From: Pseudoalteromonas viridis
GTDB taxonomy: Bacteria > Pseudomonadota > Gammaproteobacteria > Enterobacterales > Alteromonadaceae
Assembly: GCF_017742995.1 (NCBI RefSeq)
Contig: NZ_CP072425.1
Span: 3,162,001-3,226,000, forward strand
Direction of reading: 5' to 3'
DNA length: 64,000 bases
Shown in pieces: positions 16,390 to 25,194 of this stretch. Under the pieces are notes generated by a model. It had not been told where the DNA came from, did not search any database, and worked only from the letters and a program-made list of their open reading frames with translations. The translations under genes and the position numbers were made by a program. Every line of letters begins with the position of its first letter. Positions within the stretch are counted from its first letter, which is position 1.

Positions 16390-18297
16390 ATGACAACAAC
16401 CGCATATCAGGCCTATCAACAGGCATATAAACAATTCGAGCAAAGCCCGGAGGCATTCTGGCTAAACCAGGCCGGGCGTCTGAACTGGCATACAAATCCT
16501 AAAAAAGGCGTCAGTATTGATGAGGAATCGCTGAGCCATTGGTTTGCAGATGGCAAACTGAATACCAGCTATCTGGCGCTGGATCACCATGTCAACGAGG
16601 GCAGGGCAGAGCAAGTTGCACTGATCTATGACTCGCCTGTGACCGAGCAAAAACACAGCTACACCTACGCGCAATTATTAAAGGAAGTGAGTCAATTTGC
16701 AGGCGCGATGAGCAATCTTGGTGTGATAGCCGGTGATCGGGTGGTGATTTATATGCCTATGATCCCGCAGGCTGTCATAGCTATGCTGGCCTGTGCGCGG
16801 ATCGGGGCTATCCATTCTGTGGTATTCGGTGGCTTTGCACCCAAAGAGCTTGCTGTACGCATTGATGATGCTAAACCTAAGTTGGTGCTAAGCGCATCCT
16901 GTGGTGTTGAGGTAGGTCGGGTGATTGAATACAAGCCCATGCTGGACGAAGCGTTAGAGCTGGCGGAGCATCAAGTAGAGCACACGATTGTCTGGCAGCG
17001 CCCTCAATATCGTGCGCAGATGTCTGCGCCGCGTGATCTTGACTGGTGCGAGCAGGTTGTAGCGGCTCCGCAGGTCGATGCTGTGCCATTGAGTGCAACG
17101 CATCCCCTTTATATTTTGTATACCTCAGGTACGACCGGTACGCCCAAAGGCGTTGTACGTGAGCACGGAGGTCATGCTGTCGCATTGCACTACAGTATGG
17201 ATACCGTATACGGCATGAAACCGGGGCAGGTATTTTGGGCCGCGTCGGATATAGGTTGGGTTGTGGGCCACTCTTATATTGTTTATGCGCCACTCTTATT
17301 TGGCTGTACCACTGTGTTGTACGAAGGTAAACCTGTTAGAACGCCGGATGCAGGCGCATTTTGGCGGGTGGTTGAAGAATATCAGGTGAATGCGCTGTTC
17401 AGCGCGCCGACAGCATTTCGTGCTATTAAGAAAGAAGATCCAGATGGAAAACTGTTTGCTCAGTATGACACCCGCTCCTTGCAAACCTTGTTTCTCGCAG
17501 GTGAGCGCCTGGACCCGGCAACCTATGACTGGCTGCAATCTGTTACACGCCTGCCGGTAATTGATCACTGGTGGCAAACCGAGACTGGCTGGCCCATTGC
17601 GGCAAATCCAATGGGATTATCGCCCTTGCCCACCAAAGCGGGCAGTGCATCTGTGCCAACTCCTGGGTATCAGCTGAGTGTTCTGAATGCGGACGGTGAG
17701 CCCTGCGGCGCCAATGAACAAGGCCTCATTGCACTTAAAACCCCATTGCCGCCCGGATGTTTGAGCAACATTTGGCAAAATAGTCGTCGCTTCAAGCAAG
17801 GCTACTTGTCAGAATTTCCAGGCTATTACCTGTCCGGAGACGGTGGTTACCTCGATGAAGATGGCTATGTGTTTATTATGGGACGCACGGACGATGTAAT
17901 AAACGTAGCTGGCCATCGCTTATCGACCGGAGAGATGGAAGAAGTGGTTGCGGACCATGAAGCCGTGGCCGAATGTGCCGTATTTGCAGCGAAAGATGAG
18001 CTAAAAGGCCAGGTGCCTGTGGCTATGGTGGTGCTTAAAGATGGCGTGGATCTTACCCAGGAGCAGCTGCGCGCAGCACTTGTTCAGTCTGTTCGGGGCA
18101 AAATAGGCGCAATTGCCTGTCTGAAGCAAATTCTGGTTGTAGAGCGTTTACCAAAAACACGCTCGGGAAAGATATTACGCAAAAACTTACGCCAGCTGGT
18201 GGATGGTGAAGCGATGACAGTCCCGTCGACTATTGACGACCCTGCCACGCTTGATGAAATCAGTGTGCTGTGGCATGCCACACAGCCGCATGCCTAG
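16390..18297 (+). CDS. prpE: Propionyl-CoA synthetase PrpE
   Basis: A 635-residue AMP-forming acyl-CoA synthetase that activates propionate (and acetate less well) to the CoA thioester. The P-loop-like YTSGTTGTPKGVV, the TETGW segment, the SGDGGYLDEDGYVFIMGRTD hinge region and the KTRSGKILRK lysine loop, whose Lys is the acetylation site in this family, are all present. I start at ATG 16390, behind AGGAAAT, which gives the usual PrpE length; the frame is open 40 codons further upstream but that stretch is not PrpE-like. No methylcitrate-cycle genes (prpBCD) are in the window. The single 3' neighbour, tusE, converges on it. Confidence 0.92.
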   Translation: MTTTAYQAYQQAYKQFEQSPEAFWLNQAGRLNWHTNPKKGVSIDEESLSHWFADGKLNTSYLALDHHVNEGRAEQVALIYDSPVTEQKHSYTYAQLLKEVSQFAGAMSNLGVIAGDRVVIYMPMIPQAVIAMLACARIGAIHSVVFGGFAPKELAVRIDDAKPKLVLSASCGVEVGRVIEYKPMLDEALELAEHQVEHTIVWQRPQYRAQMSAPRDLDWCEQVVAAPQVDAVPLSATHPLYILYTSGTTGTPKGVVREHGGHAVALHYSMDTVYGMKPGQVFWAASDIGWVVGHSYIVYAPLLFGCTTVLYEGKPVRTPDAGAFWRVVEEYQVNALFSAPTAFRAIKKEDPDGKLFAQYDTRSLQTLFLAGERLDPATYDWLQSVTRLPVIDHWWQTETGWPIAANPMGLSPLPTKAGSASVPTPGYQLSVLNADGEPCGANEQGLIALKTPLPPGCLSNIWQNSRRFKQGYLSEFPGYYLSGDGGYLDEDGYVFIMGRTDDVINVAGHRLSTGEMEEVVADHEAVAECAVFAAKDELKGQVPVAMVVLKDGVDLTQEQLRAALVQSVRGKIGAIACLKQILVVERLPKTRSGKILRKNLRQLVDGEAMTVPSTIDDPATLDEISVLWHATQPHA

Positions 18298-18303
18298 GGC
18301 GAC

Positions 18304-18633
18304 TTAGATACACTTAGCCGGTTTTGGCAGACCGGCTATTTTAGTGGCCTGTTTTGCTGGTCCTTTCGGAAACAGTTTATAGAGGTAAATGCTTTTACCC
18401 TTATCTTCACCCAGCTTCTGCCCGATGGCCTTAACCAGCATACGAATGGCCGGGCTGGTATTGTATTCTTCGTAAAAATCGCGCACAAAGTTGACTACTT
18501 CCCAGTGGGCGTCTGTCAGCGTGATATTCTCTTGCTGAGCCAGCAATGGCGCCAAGTCTTTATGCCAGTCCTGATGGTTGAGCAGGTAGCCTTCTTTGTC
18601 TGTTTCGATCTGTTTGTCTTGAAAAACGAGCAT
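18304..18633 (-). CDS. tusE: Sulfur relay protein TusE (DsrC family)
   Basis: A 109-residue cytosolic protein, the same length as E. coli TusE. It accepts persulfide sulfur from TusBCD and passes it to MnmA for 2-thiolation of wobble uridine in tRNA Lys, Glu and Gln. The family tail [19 protein letters not shown] is intact, with the active Cys second from the end. The ATG at 18633 matches the E. coli N-terminus (MLIF versus MLVF) and lies 2 bases after the tusB stop. Last gene of the tusDCBE operon. Confidence 0.95.
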   Translation of the reverse strand: MLVFQDKQIETDKEGYLLNHQDWHKDLAPLLAQQENITLTDAHWEVVNFVRDFYEEYNTSPAIRMLVKAIGQKLGEDKGKSIYLYKLFPKGPAKQATKIAGLPKPAKCI

Positions 18634-18635
18634 AG

Positions 18636-18911
18636 TTACCACGTAATAGTTTTATGACATTGCTCAACCAGCAAGACCCACTGCTGGTCGCTGAGCGGTT
18701 CGATATTATCTTGCGCGCTGATCCCGCGTGCCTGAGCACAGACACTAAGCATACAAGTTCGGTTGGTGCTAAGCTTGCGCCACGCCGCCTGATCATAACA
18801 GGCGTCCCGTGTGAGCAGCAGCACATCCTGCTCACCGAGCAAGCTTGCACTGAATACATCATGATAGTAGCTCAGTGGCTTAGAAAAAATATGTAATGTT
18901 GGAAGGCTCAT
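18636..18911 (-). CDS. tusB: Sulfurtransferase complex subunit TusB (DsrH family)
   Basis: A 91-residue subunit of the TusBCD hexamer, which takes sulfur from TusA for tRNA 2-thiouridine synthesis. The short length, the order D-C-B-E and the start MxxLHIFSKP support the call. It overlaps tusC by 4 bases (ATGA), so translation is probably coupled. TusB is the least conserved of the three subunits and its cysteines are not the catalytic one, which is in TusD. Confidence 0.9.
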   Translation of the reverse strand: MSLPTLHIFSKPLSYYHDVFSASLLGEQDVLLLTRDACYDQAAWRKLSTNRTCMLSVCAQARGISAQDNIEPLSDQQWVLLVEQCHKTITW

Positions 18912-19267
18912 AAACTGACCACCTTACTTTGCTGTGCGAGTAATGCCTGTTGTGCCTCCAAAGTCAGGACCTGGGCGTCAATATTCAGTGCTTCAGGAGT
19001 GAGCGCGAAACGCTGCATGGCTTGAGCGCAGACATAGACTTGCTCAACATCATAAATCTCCAGCGTTTTGAGCTGTTTAAAGTAGTTCTTGATACCTAAC
19101 AGGGATGCATCGTTGCCTTGTTTTAAAGCTAGTACCGCAGGACCCTTAAAAAGCCAGGACACATTCTGATCCAGCGCAGCAAAAATCAAGGCCATGTCTA
19201 ATCCTTCACGGATATGGGCGCCGTCGAATGGAGCGGTGTGGTTGATCACCAGAATGTTTTCACTCAT
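18908..19267 (-). CDS. tusC: Sulfurtransferase complex subunit TusC (DsrF family)
   Basis: A 119-residue subunit of TusBCD. I place the start at ATG 19267, which overlaps the tusD stop as ATGA and gives the family N-terminus MSENILVINHTAPF; the frame continues five codons upstream inside tusD. The segment DGAHIREGLDMALIFAAL is typical of the DsrE/F-like fold. The ATGA joins on both sides tie tusD, tusC and tusB into one translation unit. Confidence 0.92.
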   Translation of the reverse strand: MSENILVINHTAPFDGAHIREGLDMALIFAALDQNVSWLFKGPAVLALKQGNDASLLGIKNYFKQLKTLEIYDVEQVYVCAQAMQRFALTPEALNIDAQVLTLEAQQALLAQQSKVVSL

Positions 19268-19617
19268 TTGAATTGCACCCATTTATCCGCTTTCGTTGCC
19301 AGCATGGCAAACTCTGCCAACCCGGCAACCTCAAAAGGGCCACATTGGGTGGTGTCCAGGCCATGCTTTTCTGCCGCGGTAACGCACAGTTTTAGCGCAA
19401 TACCTGCGTCATGCAGGGATTGCCACAGCTGTGTTGGCTGAAGTTCATCGCTGGCCAAACTAAAATGCTGACTGGCAAACAAAACGGCTTGCTGATAAAG
19501 GAAGATACAAGCGACTTGATGATCTTGTGCCTGTAAAGCTTGGGTAAAGCGCAGCAATTGCTGTAACGCATCGTGGTTACTGACATCGCTGTGCAGGGAA
19601 AGTACGTACTGGCTCAA
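19264..19617 (-). CDS. tusD: Sulfurtransferase TusD (DsrE family)
   Basis: A 117-residue catalytic subunit of the TusBCD complex. The active cysteine is seen in IALKLCVTAAEKHGL (Cys near residue 77), matching Cys78 of E. coli TusD. First gene of tusDCBE. A terminator from the upstream Bax1-like gene lies only 11 bases before the start, so the tus promoter must sit in or beyond that hairpin, or transcription reads through. Confidence 0.92.
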   Translation of the reverse strand: MSQYVLSLHSDVSNHDALQQLLRFTQALQAQDHQVACIFLYQQAVLFASQHFSLASDELQPTQLWQSLHDAGIALKLCVTAAEKHGLDTTQCGPFEVAGLAEFAMLATKADKWVQFK

Positions 19618-19628
19618 AAGTTACTCAT

Positions 19629-19651
19629 AAAAAAAGCCCCGAATGGGGCTT
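19629..19651 (-). terminator. Rho-independent terminator of the Bax1/YccA-like gene
   Basis: On the minus strand AAGCCCC and GGGGCTT (19645-19651 and 19634-19640) form a 7-bp stem with a 4-base loop, followed by a run of seven T (complement of 19629-19635). This is a textbook terminator, placed between the membrane protein gene and tusD. Confidence 0.88.
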
Positions 19652-19671
19652 ATTTTAGCAAACTGAGCAGA

Positions 19672-20337
19672 TTAGTCATCACTTGAGCCGAGTAGCGAAA
19701 GAATGGCTGTGAACAAGTTATAGATGCTCAGGTACAGGCTGACCGTTGCCAGAATGTAGTTTGTCTCACCACCGTTAACGATACGGCTTGTGTCGTACAG
19801 GATAAAACCAGACATAAGCAATACAACCGCTGCGTTAATCGCGATAAAAGCAACTGAGCTGCCGATAAACAGGTTAACCAGGCTAGATACAATCACGACC
19901 AGCATACCAACAACCAGGAAACCGCCCATGAAAGAGAAGTCTTTTTTAGTTGTTAACGCGTAAGCAGACAAACCAAAGAACACCAACGCTGTTGAACCAA
20001 GCGCTTGTGCAATCAGCAGGCTACCATTTGGCATCGCCGCATAATGACTAAGCAGTGGGCCTAAGCCAAAGCCAAGTAAACCTGTGAACAGGAAAACCAA
20101 GCCAATCGCTGAGCTGGAATTCGCTTTTTTCTGAATTACAAATAAAAGACCAAAAGCAATTAATGAACAGACAAGACCGGTAAAGCGCGGTAGTGCCATA
20201 GTCATAGAGATGGCAGCAGTAATCGCACTAAATGCCAGTGTCATTGCCAGTAGGAAGTAGGTGTTTTTAAGCACCTTGTTAGTTTCGACCGTCGACATAG
20301 CCACTTTTTGGCCAGTGTACGAATGATTGAACGCCAT
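19672..20337 (-). CDS. Bax inhibitor-1/YccA family membrane protein
   Basis: A 221-residue inner-membrane protein with seven predicted helices, of the BI-1 (TMBIM) family. E. coli YccA modulates the FtsH protease; some bacterial homologues leak Ca2+ in a pH-dependent way. The C-terminal region TSRIVNGGETNYILATVSLY and the final LGSSDD agree with the family, which has conserved acidic residues there. AAGGAG lies 6 bases before the ATG. In E. coli yccA lies beside tusE, and the same neighbourhood is kept here in another arrangement. Confidence 0.93.
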   Translation of the reverse strand: MAFNHSYTGQKVAMSTVETNKVLKNTYFLLAMTLAFSAITAAISMTMALPRFTGLVCSLIAFGLLFVIQKKANSSSAIGLVFLFTGLLGFGLGPLLSHYAAMPNGSLLIAQALGSTALVFFGLSAYALTTKKDFSFMGGFLVVGMLVVIVSSLVNLFIGSSVAFIAINAAVVLLMSGFILYDTSRIVNGGETNYILATVSLYLSIYNLFTAILSLLGSSDD

Positions 20338-20557
20338 TTTCAGCTCCTTATTAGAAACACAATGTTCCGAAAATTATTCTAGGCCAAGATTACCAAGAGT
20401 TAAATCACTCGGCAAACCTTTCTGAGTAAGTAGACCTTAAAACCACCGTAAAAGTTCTTTAACTACTGAAATTAGCCTCTAAAATCTTTCAATGTGTCCG
20501 ATGTTTGTACAAATCAAGTGAAATTTAACCAATTAAACAAAAAAGCGAAAAAAAAGC

Positions 20558-20586
20558 TTCACAAGGGGGCCGGGATTCTCTAATAT
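20558..20586 (+). promoter_or_regulatory. Sigma-70 promoter of the tRNA-Ser genes
   Basis: -35 TTCACA (20558-20563) and -10 TAATAT (20581-20586) with the ideal 17-bp spacer. The -10 is followed by a GC-rich stretch, CGCCCCGC, as in stable-RNA promoters under stringent control. Transcription should start near 20593. Confidence 0.75.
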
Positions 20587-20598
20587 TCGCCCCGCTGC

Positions 20599-20689
20599 GG
20601 AGAGATGGCTGAGTGGTTGAAAGCACCGGTCTTGAAAACCGGCATACGTTAATAGCGTATCTAGGGTTCAAATCCCTATCTCTCCGCCA
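20599..20689 (+). tRNA. tRNA-Ser, anticodon UGA (copy 1)
   Basis: 91 nt including encoded CCA. The acceptor arms GGAGAGA and TCTCTCC pair, with G discriminator; the anticodon loop reads CTTGAAA with TGA in the anticodon place; a long variable arm (ATACG...CGTAT) marks it as class II serine tRNA; GGTTCAAATCC forms the T arm. It decodes UCA and UCG. Confidence 0.97.
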
Positions 20690-20748
20690 CTTTATTTTAC
20701 GCAGGCTTGCCCATGATAGTTCACAGGCGAGCGGCGACAATTCGATTT

Positions 20749-20839
20749 GGAGAGATGGCTGAGTGGTTGAAAGCACCGGTCTTGAAAACCGGCATACGTT
20801 AATAGCGTATCTAGGGTTCAAATCCCTATCTCTCCGCCA
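20749..20839 (+). tRNA. tRNA-Ser, anticodon UGA (copy 2)
   Basis: Base-for-base identical to copy 1 over all 91 nt including CCA, 59 bp downstream. The spacer is not repeated. Both share the promoter at 20558 and the terminator at 20844. Confidence 0.97.
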
Positions 20840-20843
20840 CATT

Positions 20844-20876
20844 AAGGCCGCCAGTCTCAGACTCGCGGCCTTTTTT
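20844..20876 (+). terminator. Terminator of the tRNA-Ser operon
   Basis: AAGGCCGC (20844-20851) pairs with GCGGCCTT (20865-20872), followed by six T (20871-20876). It lies 4 bases after the second tRNA and 22 bases before the end of the converging HPF-like gene. Confidence 0.9.
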
Positions 20877-20898
20877 CTTTTCCGCCATCAGACTGTGC

Positions 20899-21204
20899 TT
20901 AGCCCGCAAACCGCAATGCTCTTTTTACGTAGCGCTTAGCGCGATGCGCGCAGGCATCTATCGCATCAGACGCTTTACTCGCCACCTCTTTGACTTCTAT
21001 GGCCTGAAAGCCTTTCAGCCCAACACGTATAGTACAATGATACTGGGGACTGGCTGGTACCATATCCTCATCGGTTAAAAGATAAACTTCGACTTTGTCT
21101 ATTTGCCCTGCATAGCGGCCAAGCATTAGCCTTATTTGCGCATCAACATGATTATCCTCGGCTTCTGTTGTGTCACTATGGGATGAAAACACATCTACCC
21201 ACAT
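20899..21204 (-). CDS. HPF/RaiA-like ribosome-associated protein
   Basis: A 101-residue protein. The pattern of an N-terminal HVDAQIRLMLGRYAGQIDKVEVYL, a central strand pair with CTIRVGLKG, and a basic C-terminal helix DAIDACAHRAKRYVKRAL matches the fold of hibernation-promoting factor/YfiA, which binds the 30S decoding site in stationary phase. The sequence is divergent from Hpf and RaiA proper, so it may be a paralogue with another role. Monocistronic, with GAGAG before ATG 21204; it shares the tRNA terminator from the other side. Confidence 0.7.
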   Translation of the reverse strand: MWVDVFSSHSDTTEAEDNHVDAQIRLMLGRYAGQIDKVEVYLLTDEDMVPASPQYHCTIRVGLKGFQAIEVKEVASKASDAIDACAHRAKRYVKRALRFAG

Positions 21205-21382
21205 ATTCTACTCTCGTTGATTGGTTTATCACTCGCCTGTCTTTTAGGCATACTCAAACGTCGCCTTTGGTATGAAGTGCTACCTGATTAAGCCTATCAA
21301 TCGAAAAGAATTAAGTGAAATCGTTTGTTCTATATACTACAGTTCGGATTATTCGAAGTGTCTTTGACGGTGAGGAAGCCCA

Positions 21383-22285
21383 ATGCAGGATGTCATTAAC
21401 TACAAACACTTAAAATATTTTTGGGCGGTGGCCCATGAGGGCAGTATCGCCAAAGCCAGTGCCAAACTTAATATTACCCCGCAAACCATCAGTGGCCAGT
21501 TGTCTTTGCTCGAAGAGCGGGTAGGCAACGAGTTACTGCAAAAGGAAGGGCGCGGGTTGCGATTAACCGATACCGGCAGAGTCGTATTGCGTTATGCCGA
21601 CGAAATCTTTGAACTGGGTAATGAGCTGAGTGATGTATTAAAAGGTAACAGCGCAGTGGGGCCGGCGGAGTTTATTGTGGGGGCGTCGAGCGTACTACCT
21701 AAAACCATAGTCCATAAGATCATTGAGCCGGCCATGCACATTGAGCAAGACATTCGGTTGACCAGTCTGGAAGGGCCTGTTGATAGTATGCTCGCGGACC
21801 TGGCGATACATAAAGTTGATCTGGTTTTAAGTGATGTGCCTGTGACGGGGGCTTTCAGTGTTAAGGCCTATAATCATCTGCTTGGAGAAAGCGGCATCAC
21901 CTTTTTGGCCGCGCCGGCACATGCCCGTCAGTATGCCAAAAACTTTCCTATGTCATTGAATAACGCGCCCTTGCTGTTGCCGACACAGCAACATGAAATT
22001 CGCAAAGAGTTTGATTTTTGGCTGAGTGATCAAAATATTCACCCCAATATTGTTGCCCAGTTTGACGACAGTGCATTGATGAAATCGTTTGGCCAGTCTG
22101 GCCTGGGGCTATTTTTTATGCCCAGCACGATTGCCAAAGATGTATGTGATGCATTTCACGTGCGCCCGGTTGGGGAGCTGCCTCACATCAAACAAAAATT
22201 TTATGCGATTTCAGCAGAGCGTAAGATCCGCCACCCAGCTATTGCGGCTATTTTTAACGCAGCCAAAGCGTCTTTATTCAAGTGA
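21383..22285 (+). CDS. nhaR: LysR-family transcriptional activator NhaR
   Basis: A 300-residue regulator. The N-terminal winged helix (about 6-64, with HEGSIAKASAKLNITPQTIS) and a substrate-binding-like sensor domain (about 95-295) are typical of LysR proteins; the starting YKHLKYFWAVAHEGSI is characteristic of NhaR, which in E. coli activates nhaA in response to Na+. GGTGAGGAAG precedes the ATG. The gene lies upstream of, and in the same direction as, the P-type ATPase-mrp operon, which is the natural candidate target here; no nhaA is present in the window. Confidence 0.88.
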   Translation: MQDVINYKHLKYFWAVAHEGSIAKASAKLNITPQTISGQLSLLEERVGNELLQKEGRGLRLTDTGRVVLRYADEIFELGNELSDVLKGNSAVGPAEFIVGASSVLPKTIVHKIIEPAMHIEQDIRLTSLEGPVDSMLADLAIHKVDLVLSDVPVTGAFSVKAYNHLLGESGITFLAAPAHARQYAKNFPMSLNNAPLLLPTQQHEIRKEFDFWLSDQNIHPNIVAQFDDSALMKSFGQSGLGLFFMPSTIAKDVCDAFHVRPVGELPHIKQKFYAISAERKIRHPAIAAIFNAAKASLFK

Positions 22286-22431
22286 CCTACGACGCCAAAG
22301 TGGCAAAAGATCAACTTTGTGCCAAACTTACTGTTCGTATTTTTCGACTCTTTAAATTTAATAATTCGAGTTTTACATATTGTTGCTGCACCCTAGTATA
22401 GTTTTAGTACAACTAGTTCCCGAGGTGTTTT

Positions 22432-25194
22432 ATGCAAGATCTGAAAGACTGGCACAGTCAACACTCAGAAGCAGTACTCAAGCAGTTCGAGGCCGACCCG
22501 GAGCGGGGCTTATCACCGCAACAGGTCGACAGGCAACAAGCCCAGTTTGGGCCGAACGCCATTACTAAACACGATGGCGATGGGCCACTCAAGCGGTTTG
22601 CCCTGCAGTTCCATCAGCCCTTAGTCTATATTCTACTCTCTGCGGTGGTCGTGACGCTGGCCCTCCAGGAGTGGGTCGACTCAATTGTCATTTTCGCTGT
22701 GGTGCTACTCAACGCCATCATTGGCTTTGTACAAGAGTCTAAAGCGCTCAATGCCATCAACGCCTTGTCGGGCAGTATTAAATCAACCGCAACCGTGATC
22801 CGCGACGGGGTAAAATCCACCATTCCCGCCCAACAGCTCGTGCCCGGCGATATCGTATTGCTGCAGGCAGGCGATAAAGTGACGGCGGACATGCGCCTGG
22901 TGAAGGTCAGAGACTTACAGGTTGATGAGTCGGCACTGACCGGCGAGTCGGTCCCTGTCGAGAAAAACCTAGAGGTGCTTGCCAAAGAAGCCCTGCTGGG
23001 CGATCGCCAGAATATGGCGTTTTCGTCGACACTGGTAGTTTATGGTACCGGCGTTGGGGTTGTCACTGAGACCGGCGACAATACCGAAATTGGCAAAATC
23101 TCCGAGCTAATAGCAACCACGCCAACACTGGATACCCCATTAACAAAGCGCATCAAGCAGTTCAGCCATGTGTTGCTGTACGCGATTGTGGGTCTGGCAG
23201 CCATCACCTTATTGATCGGGTACCTGCATGGTCAGCCTTTGCTTGACTCCTTTATGGCGGCGGTTGCCTTAGCGGTGGGCGCGATCCCCGAAGGCTTACC
23301 TGCGGCGGTCACAATTATGCTGGCCATCGGGGTCTCGCGGATGGCGAAACGTAAAGCGGTGATCAGAAACTTGCCAGCGGTTGAAACACTGGGAAGCACT
23401 ACTATCATTTGCTCTGATAAAACGGGCACCTTGACCAAAAACGAGATGACGGTAGAGCAAATCTACAGTGGCGGGCAGCTCTATGCGGTATCTGGCAATG
23501 GGTATGATCCAGAGGGTGAAATCCAGGCTCAGATGCCACAGTCCGAGCTACAGAGCGCGACCGTTGACCCCAGCACTCAGCCGGGTCTTTATGCAACGCT
23601 CAGAGCGGGGGCTTTGTGTAATGACGCTCAGCTTATGGCACCGGATACGCAAAACGCACAGTGGCGCATTAGCGGCGACCCGACCGAGGCGGCATTACTG
23701 GTGTCGGCACATAAAGCCAATATGGCCTCAGGCAGCCTGAACGCCAAACGGGTCGATTGCATCCCGTTCCAATCTGAATATCAGTATATGGCTACTTTGG
23801 ATGACGTTGACGACGCGCGCATAATCCATATGAAAGGCTCCATCGAGAGTATTTTGCCCAAGTGTCAGTTTATGCTCAATGAGCAGGGCGCGTGTGTTGC
23901 GCTTGATCAGGATACCATTGAACAACAGGTGGAGCGCCTTGCTGCTAAGGGCCTGCGGGTACTTGCTTTTGCCAGCAAAGCGACTTCCCAGGATCAAACC
24001 ACGCTGAGCCATGACGATGTGGCCGGAGAGCTGGTATTCCTCGGCTTACAGGCAATGATAGATCCGCCTCGCCCGGAAGCCATTGAGGCCGTTGCAGCCT
24101 GTCACCGCGCAGGGATCCGGGTAAAAATGATCACGGGCGACCACGCTCTGACCGCTACCAGCATTGCCAAACAGCTTGGCATTATTCAGCCGCAAAGCGC
24201 GGGTAAAACCGTCACTGGCTATCAGTTAGGAGATTTGTCGGAGCATGAGTTCAGTGACATTGCCAGCAACAATGACGTGTTTGCACGGGTTAGCCCTGAG
24301 AACAAGTTACAGTTGGTAAAATCGCTCCAGGCTGAAGGCCATGTAGTGGCCATGACGGGGGATGGGGTAAATGATGCGCCAGCGCTCAGACGGGCTGATA
24401 TTGGTGTGGCCATGGCGCTCAACGGAACCGAGGTGGCCAGAGATGCATCGGATATGATGCTGACCGATGATAATTTTGCCACTGTGCGCGCCGCGGTTGA
24501 GGAAGGCCGGGGTGTCTTCGATAATCTCAAAAAGTTCATTGTCTGGACATTGCCGACTAACGGCGGGGAAGGCCTGGTTATCTTGCTGGCCGTACTCTTG
24601 GGTGTCTCTTTACCATTGTTACCCGTACATATTCTGTGGGTCAACATGACCACCGCGATATTACTCGGCCTGATGCTGGCGTTTGAGCCCAGAGAAAAGG
24701 GCATTATGGAACGTCCTCCATACGACCCGGACGCCCCCATCATAGACAGGATCTTAATGTGGCGTATTTTGCTGGTGTCGTCGTTATTGTGTATCACAGC
24801 CTTTGGCCTGTACGAGCTGGAGCTGATGTGGGGTGCAACAGAAGCACAGGCCAGAACCGTGGCGGTCGCCATGTTTGTCGTCGGCGAAGCATTCTACCTG
24901 TTTAACTGTCGCTCGCTGGACCGTTCTGTGTTTTCAGTCGGGATGTTCTCAAACCGCTGGCTCTGGATTGGTATCGCATTGATGATGGCGCTGCAGCTCT
25001 TGTTTACCTATCAGCCTCTGATGAATGACTGGTTCCAAAGTGCGCCCATCTCGCTGGAAGCCTGGCTACGTGTTATTGCCTGTGGCTGGTTAATCTCCCT
25101 GATTGTTGGGGTTGAGAAGCACCTGCGCGGCAGAAATAAAACGTCTCAGGCCACGTCAGATACAAACACTAACAGAGTGAGCGAATCAGTATGA
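22432..25194 (+). CDS. P2-type cation-transporting ATPase
   Basis: A 920-residue inner-membrane pump with N-terminal cation-ATPase domain, actuator domain with ALTGES, M4 PEGLPA, phosphorylation motif SDKTGTLTKNE, and hinge GDGVNDAPALRRADIG. In M5 N710 and E713 (LPTNGGEG) match the cation ligands of Ca2+ and Na+/K+ pumps, but in M6 the run WVNMTTA has Ala742 where SERCA has the Asp ligand. So it is in the P2A-like group but the ion cannot be assigned; Na+ fits the context. Its TGA overlaps the ATG of mrpE (ATGA), which places it in the antiporter operon. nhaR lies just upstream. Confidence 0.88.
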   Translation: MQDLKDWHSQHSEAVLKQFEADPERGLSPQQVDRQQAQFGPNAITKHDGDGPLKRFALQFHQPLVYILLSAVVVTLALQEWVDSIVIFAVVLLNAIIGFVQESKALNAINALSGSIKSTATVIRDGVKSTIPAQQLVPGDIVLLQAGDKVTADMRLVKVRDLQVDESALTGESVPVEKNLEVLAKEALLGDRQNMAFSSTLVVYGTGVGVVTETGDNTEIGKISELIATTPTLDTPLTKRIKQFSHVLLYAIVGLAAITLLIGYLHGQPLLDSFMAAVALAVGAIPEGLPAAVTIMLAIGVSRMAKRKAVIRNLPAVETLGSTTIICSDKTGTLTKNEMTVEQIYSGGQLYAVSGNGYDPEGEIQAQMPQSELQSATVDPSTQPGLYATLRAGALCNDAQLMAPDTQNAQWRISGDPTEAALLVSAHKANMASGSLNAKRVDCIPFQSEYQYMATLDDVDDARIIHMKGSIESILPKCQFMLNEQGACVALDQDTIEQQVERLAAKGLRVLAFASKATSQDQTTLSHDDVAGELVFLGLQAMIDPPRPEAIEAVAACHRAGIRVKMITGDHALTATSIAKQLGIIQPQSAGKTVTGYQLGDLSEHEFSDIASNNDVFARVSPENKLQLVKSLQAEGHVVAMTGDGVNDAPALRRADIGVAMALNGTEVARDASDMMLTDDNFATVRAAVEEGRGVFDNLKKFIVWTLPTNGGEGLVILLAVLLGVSLPLLPVHILWVNMTTAILLGLMLAFEPREKGIMERPPYDPDAPIIDRILMWRILLVSSLLCITAFGLYELELMWGATEAQARTVAVAMFVVGEAFYLFNCRSLDRSVFSVGMFSNRWLWIGIALMMALQLLFTYQPLMNDWFQSAPISLEAWLRVIACGWLISLIVGVEKHLRGRNKTSQATSDTNTNRVSESV

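Noticed and set aside
20525..20842. 105-codon minus-strand frame with duplicated WRRDRDLNPRYAINVCRF-type peptide
   Set aside because: It is the antisense of the two identical tRNA-Ser genes; the repeated peptide comes from the tRNA duplication, not from a protein.
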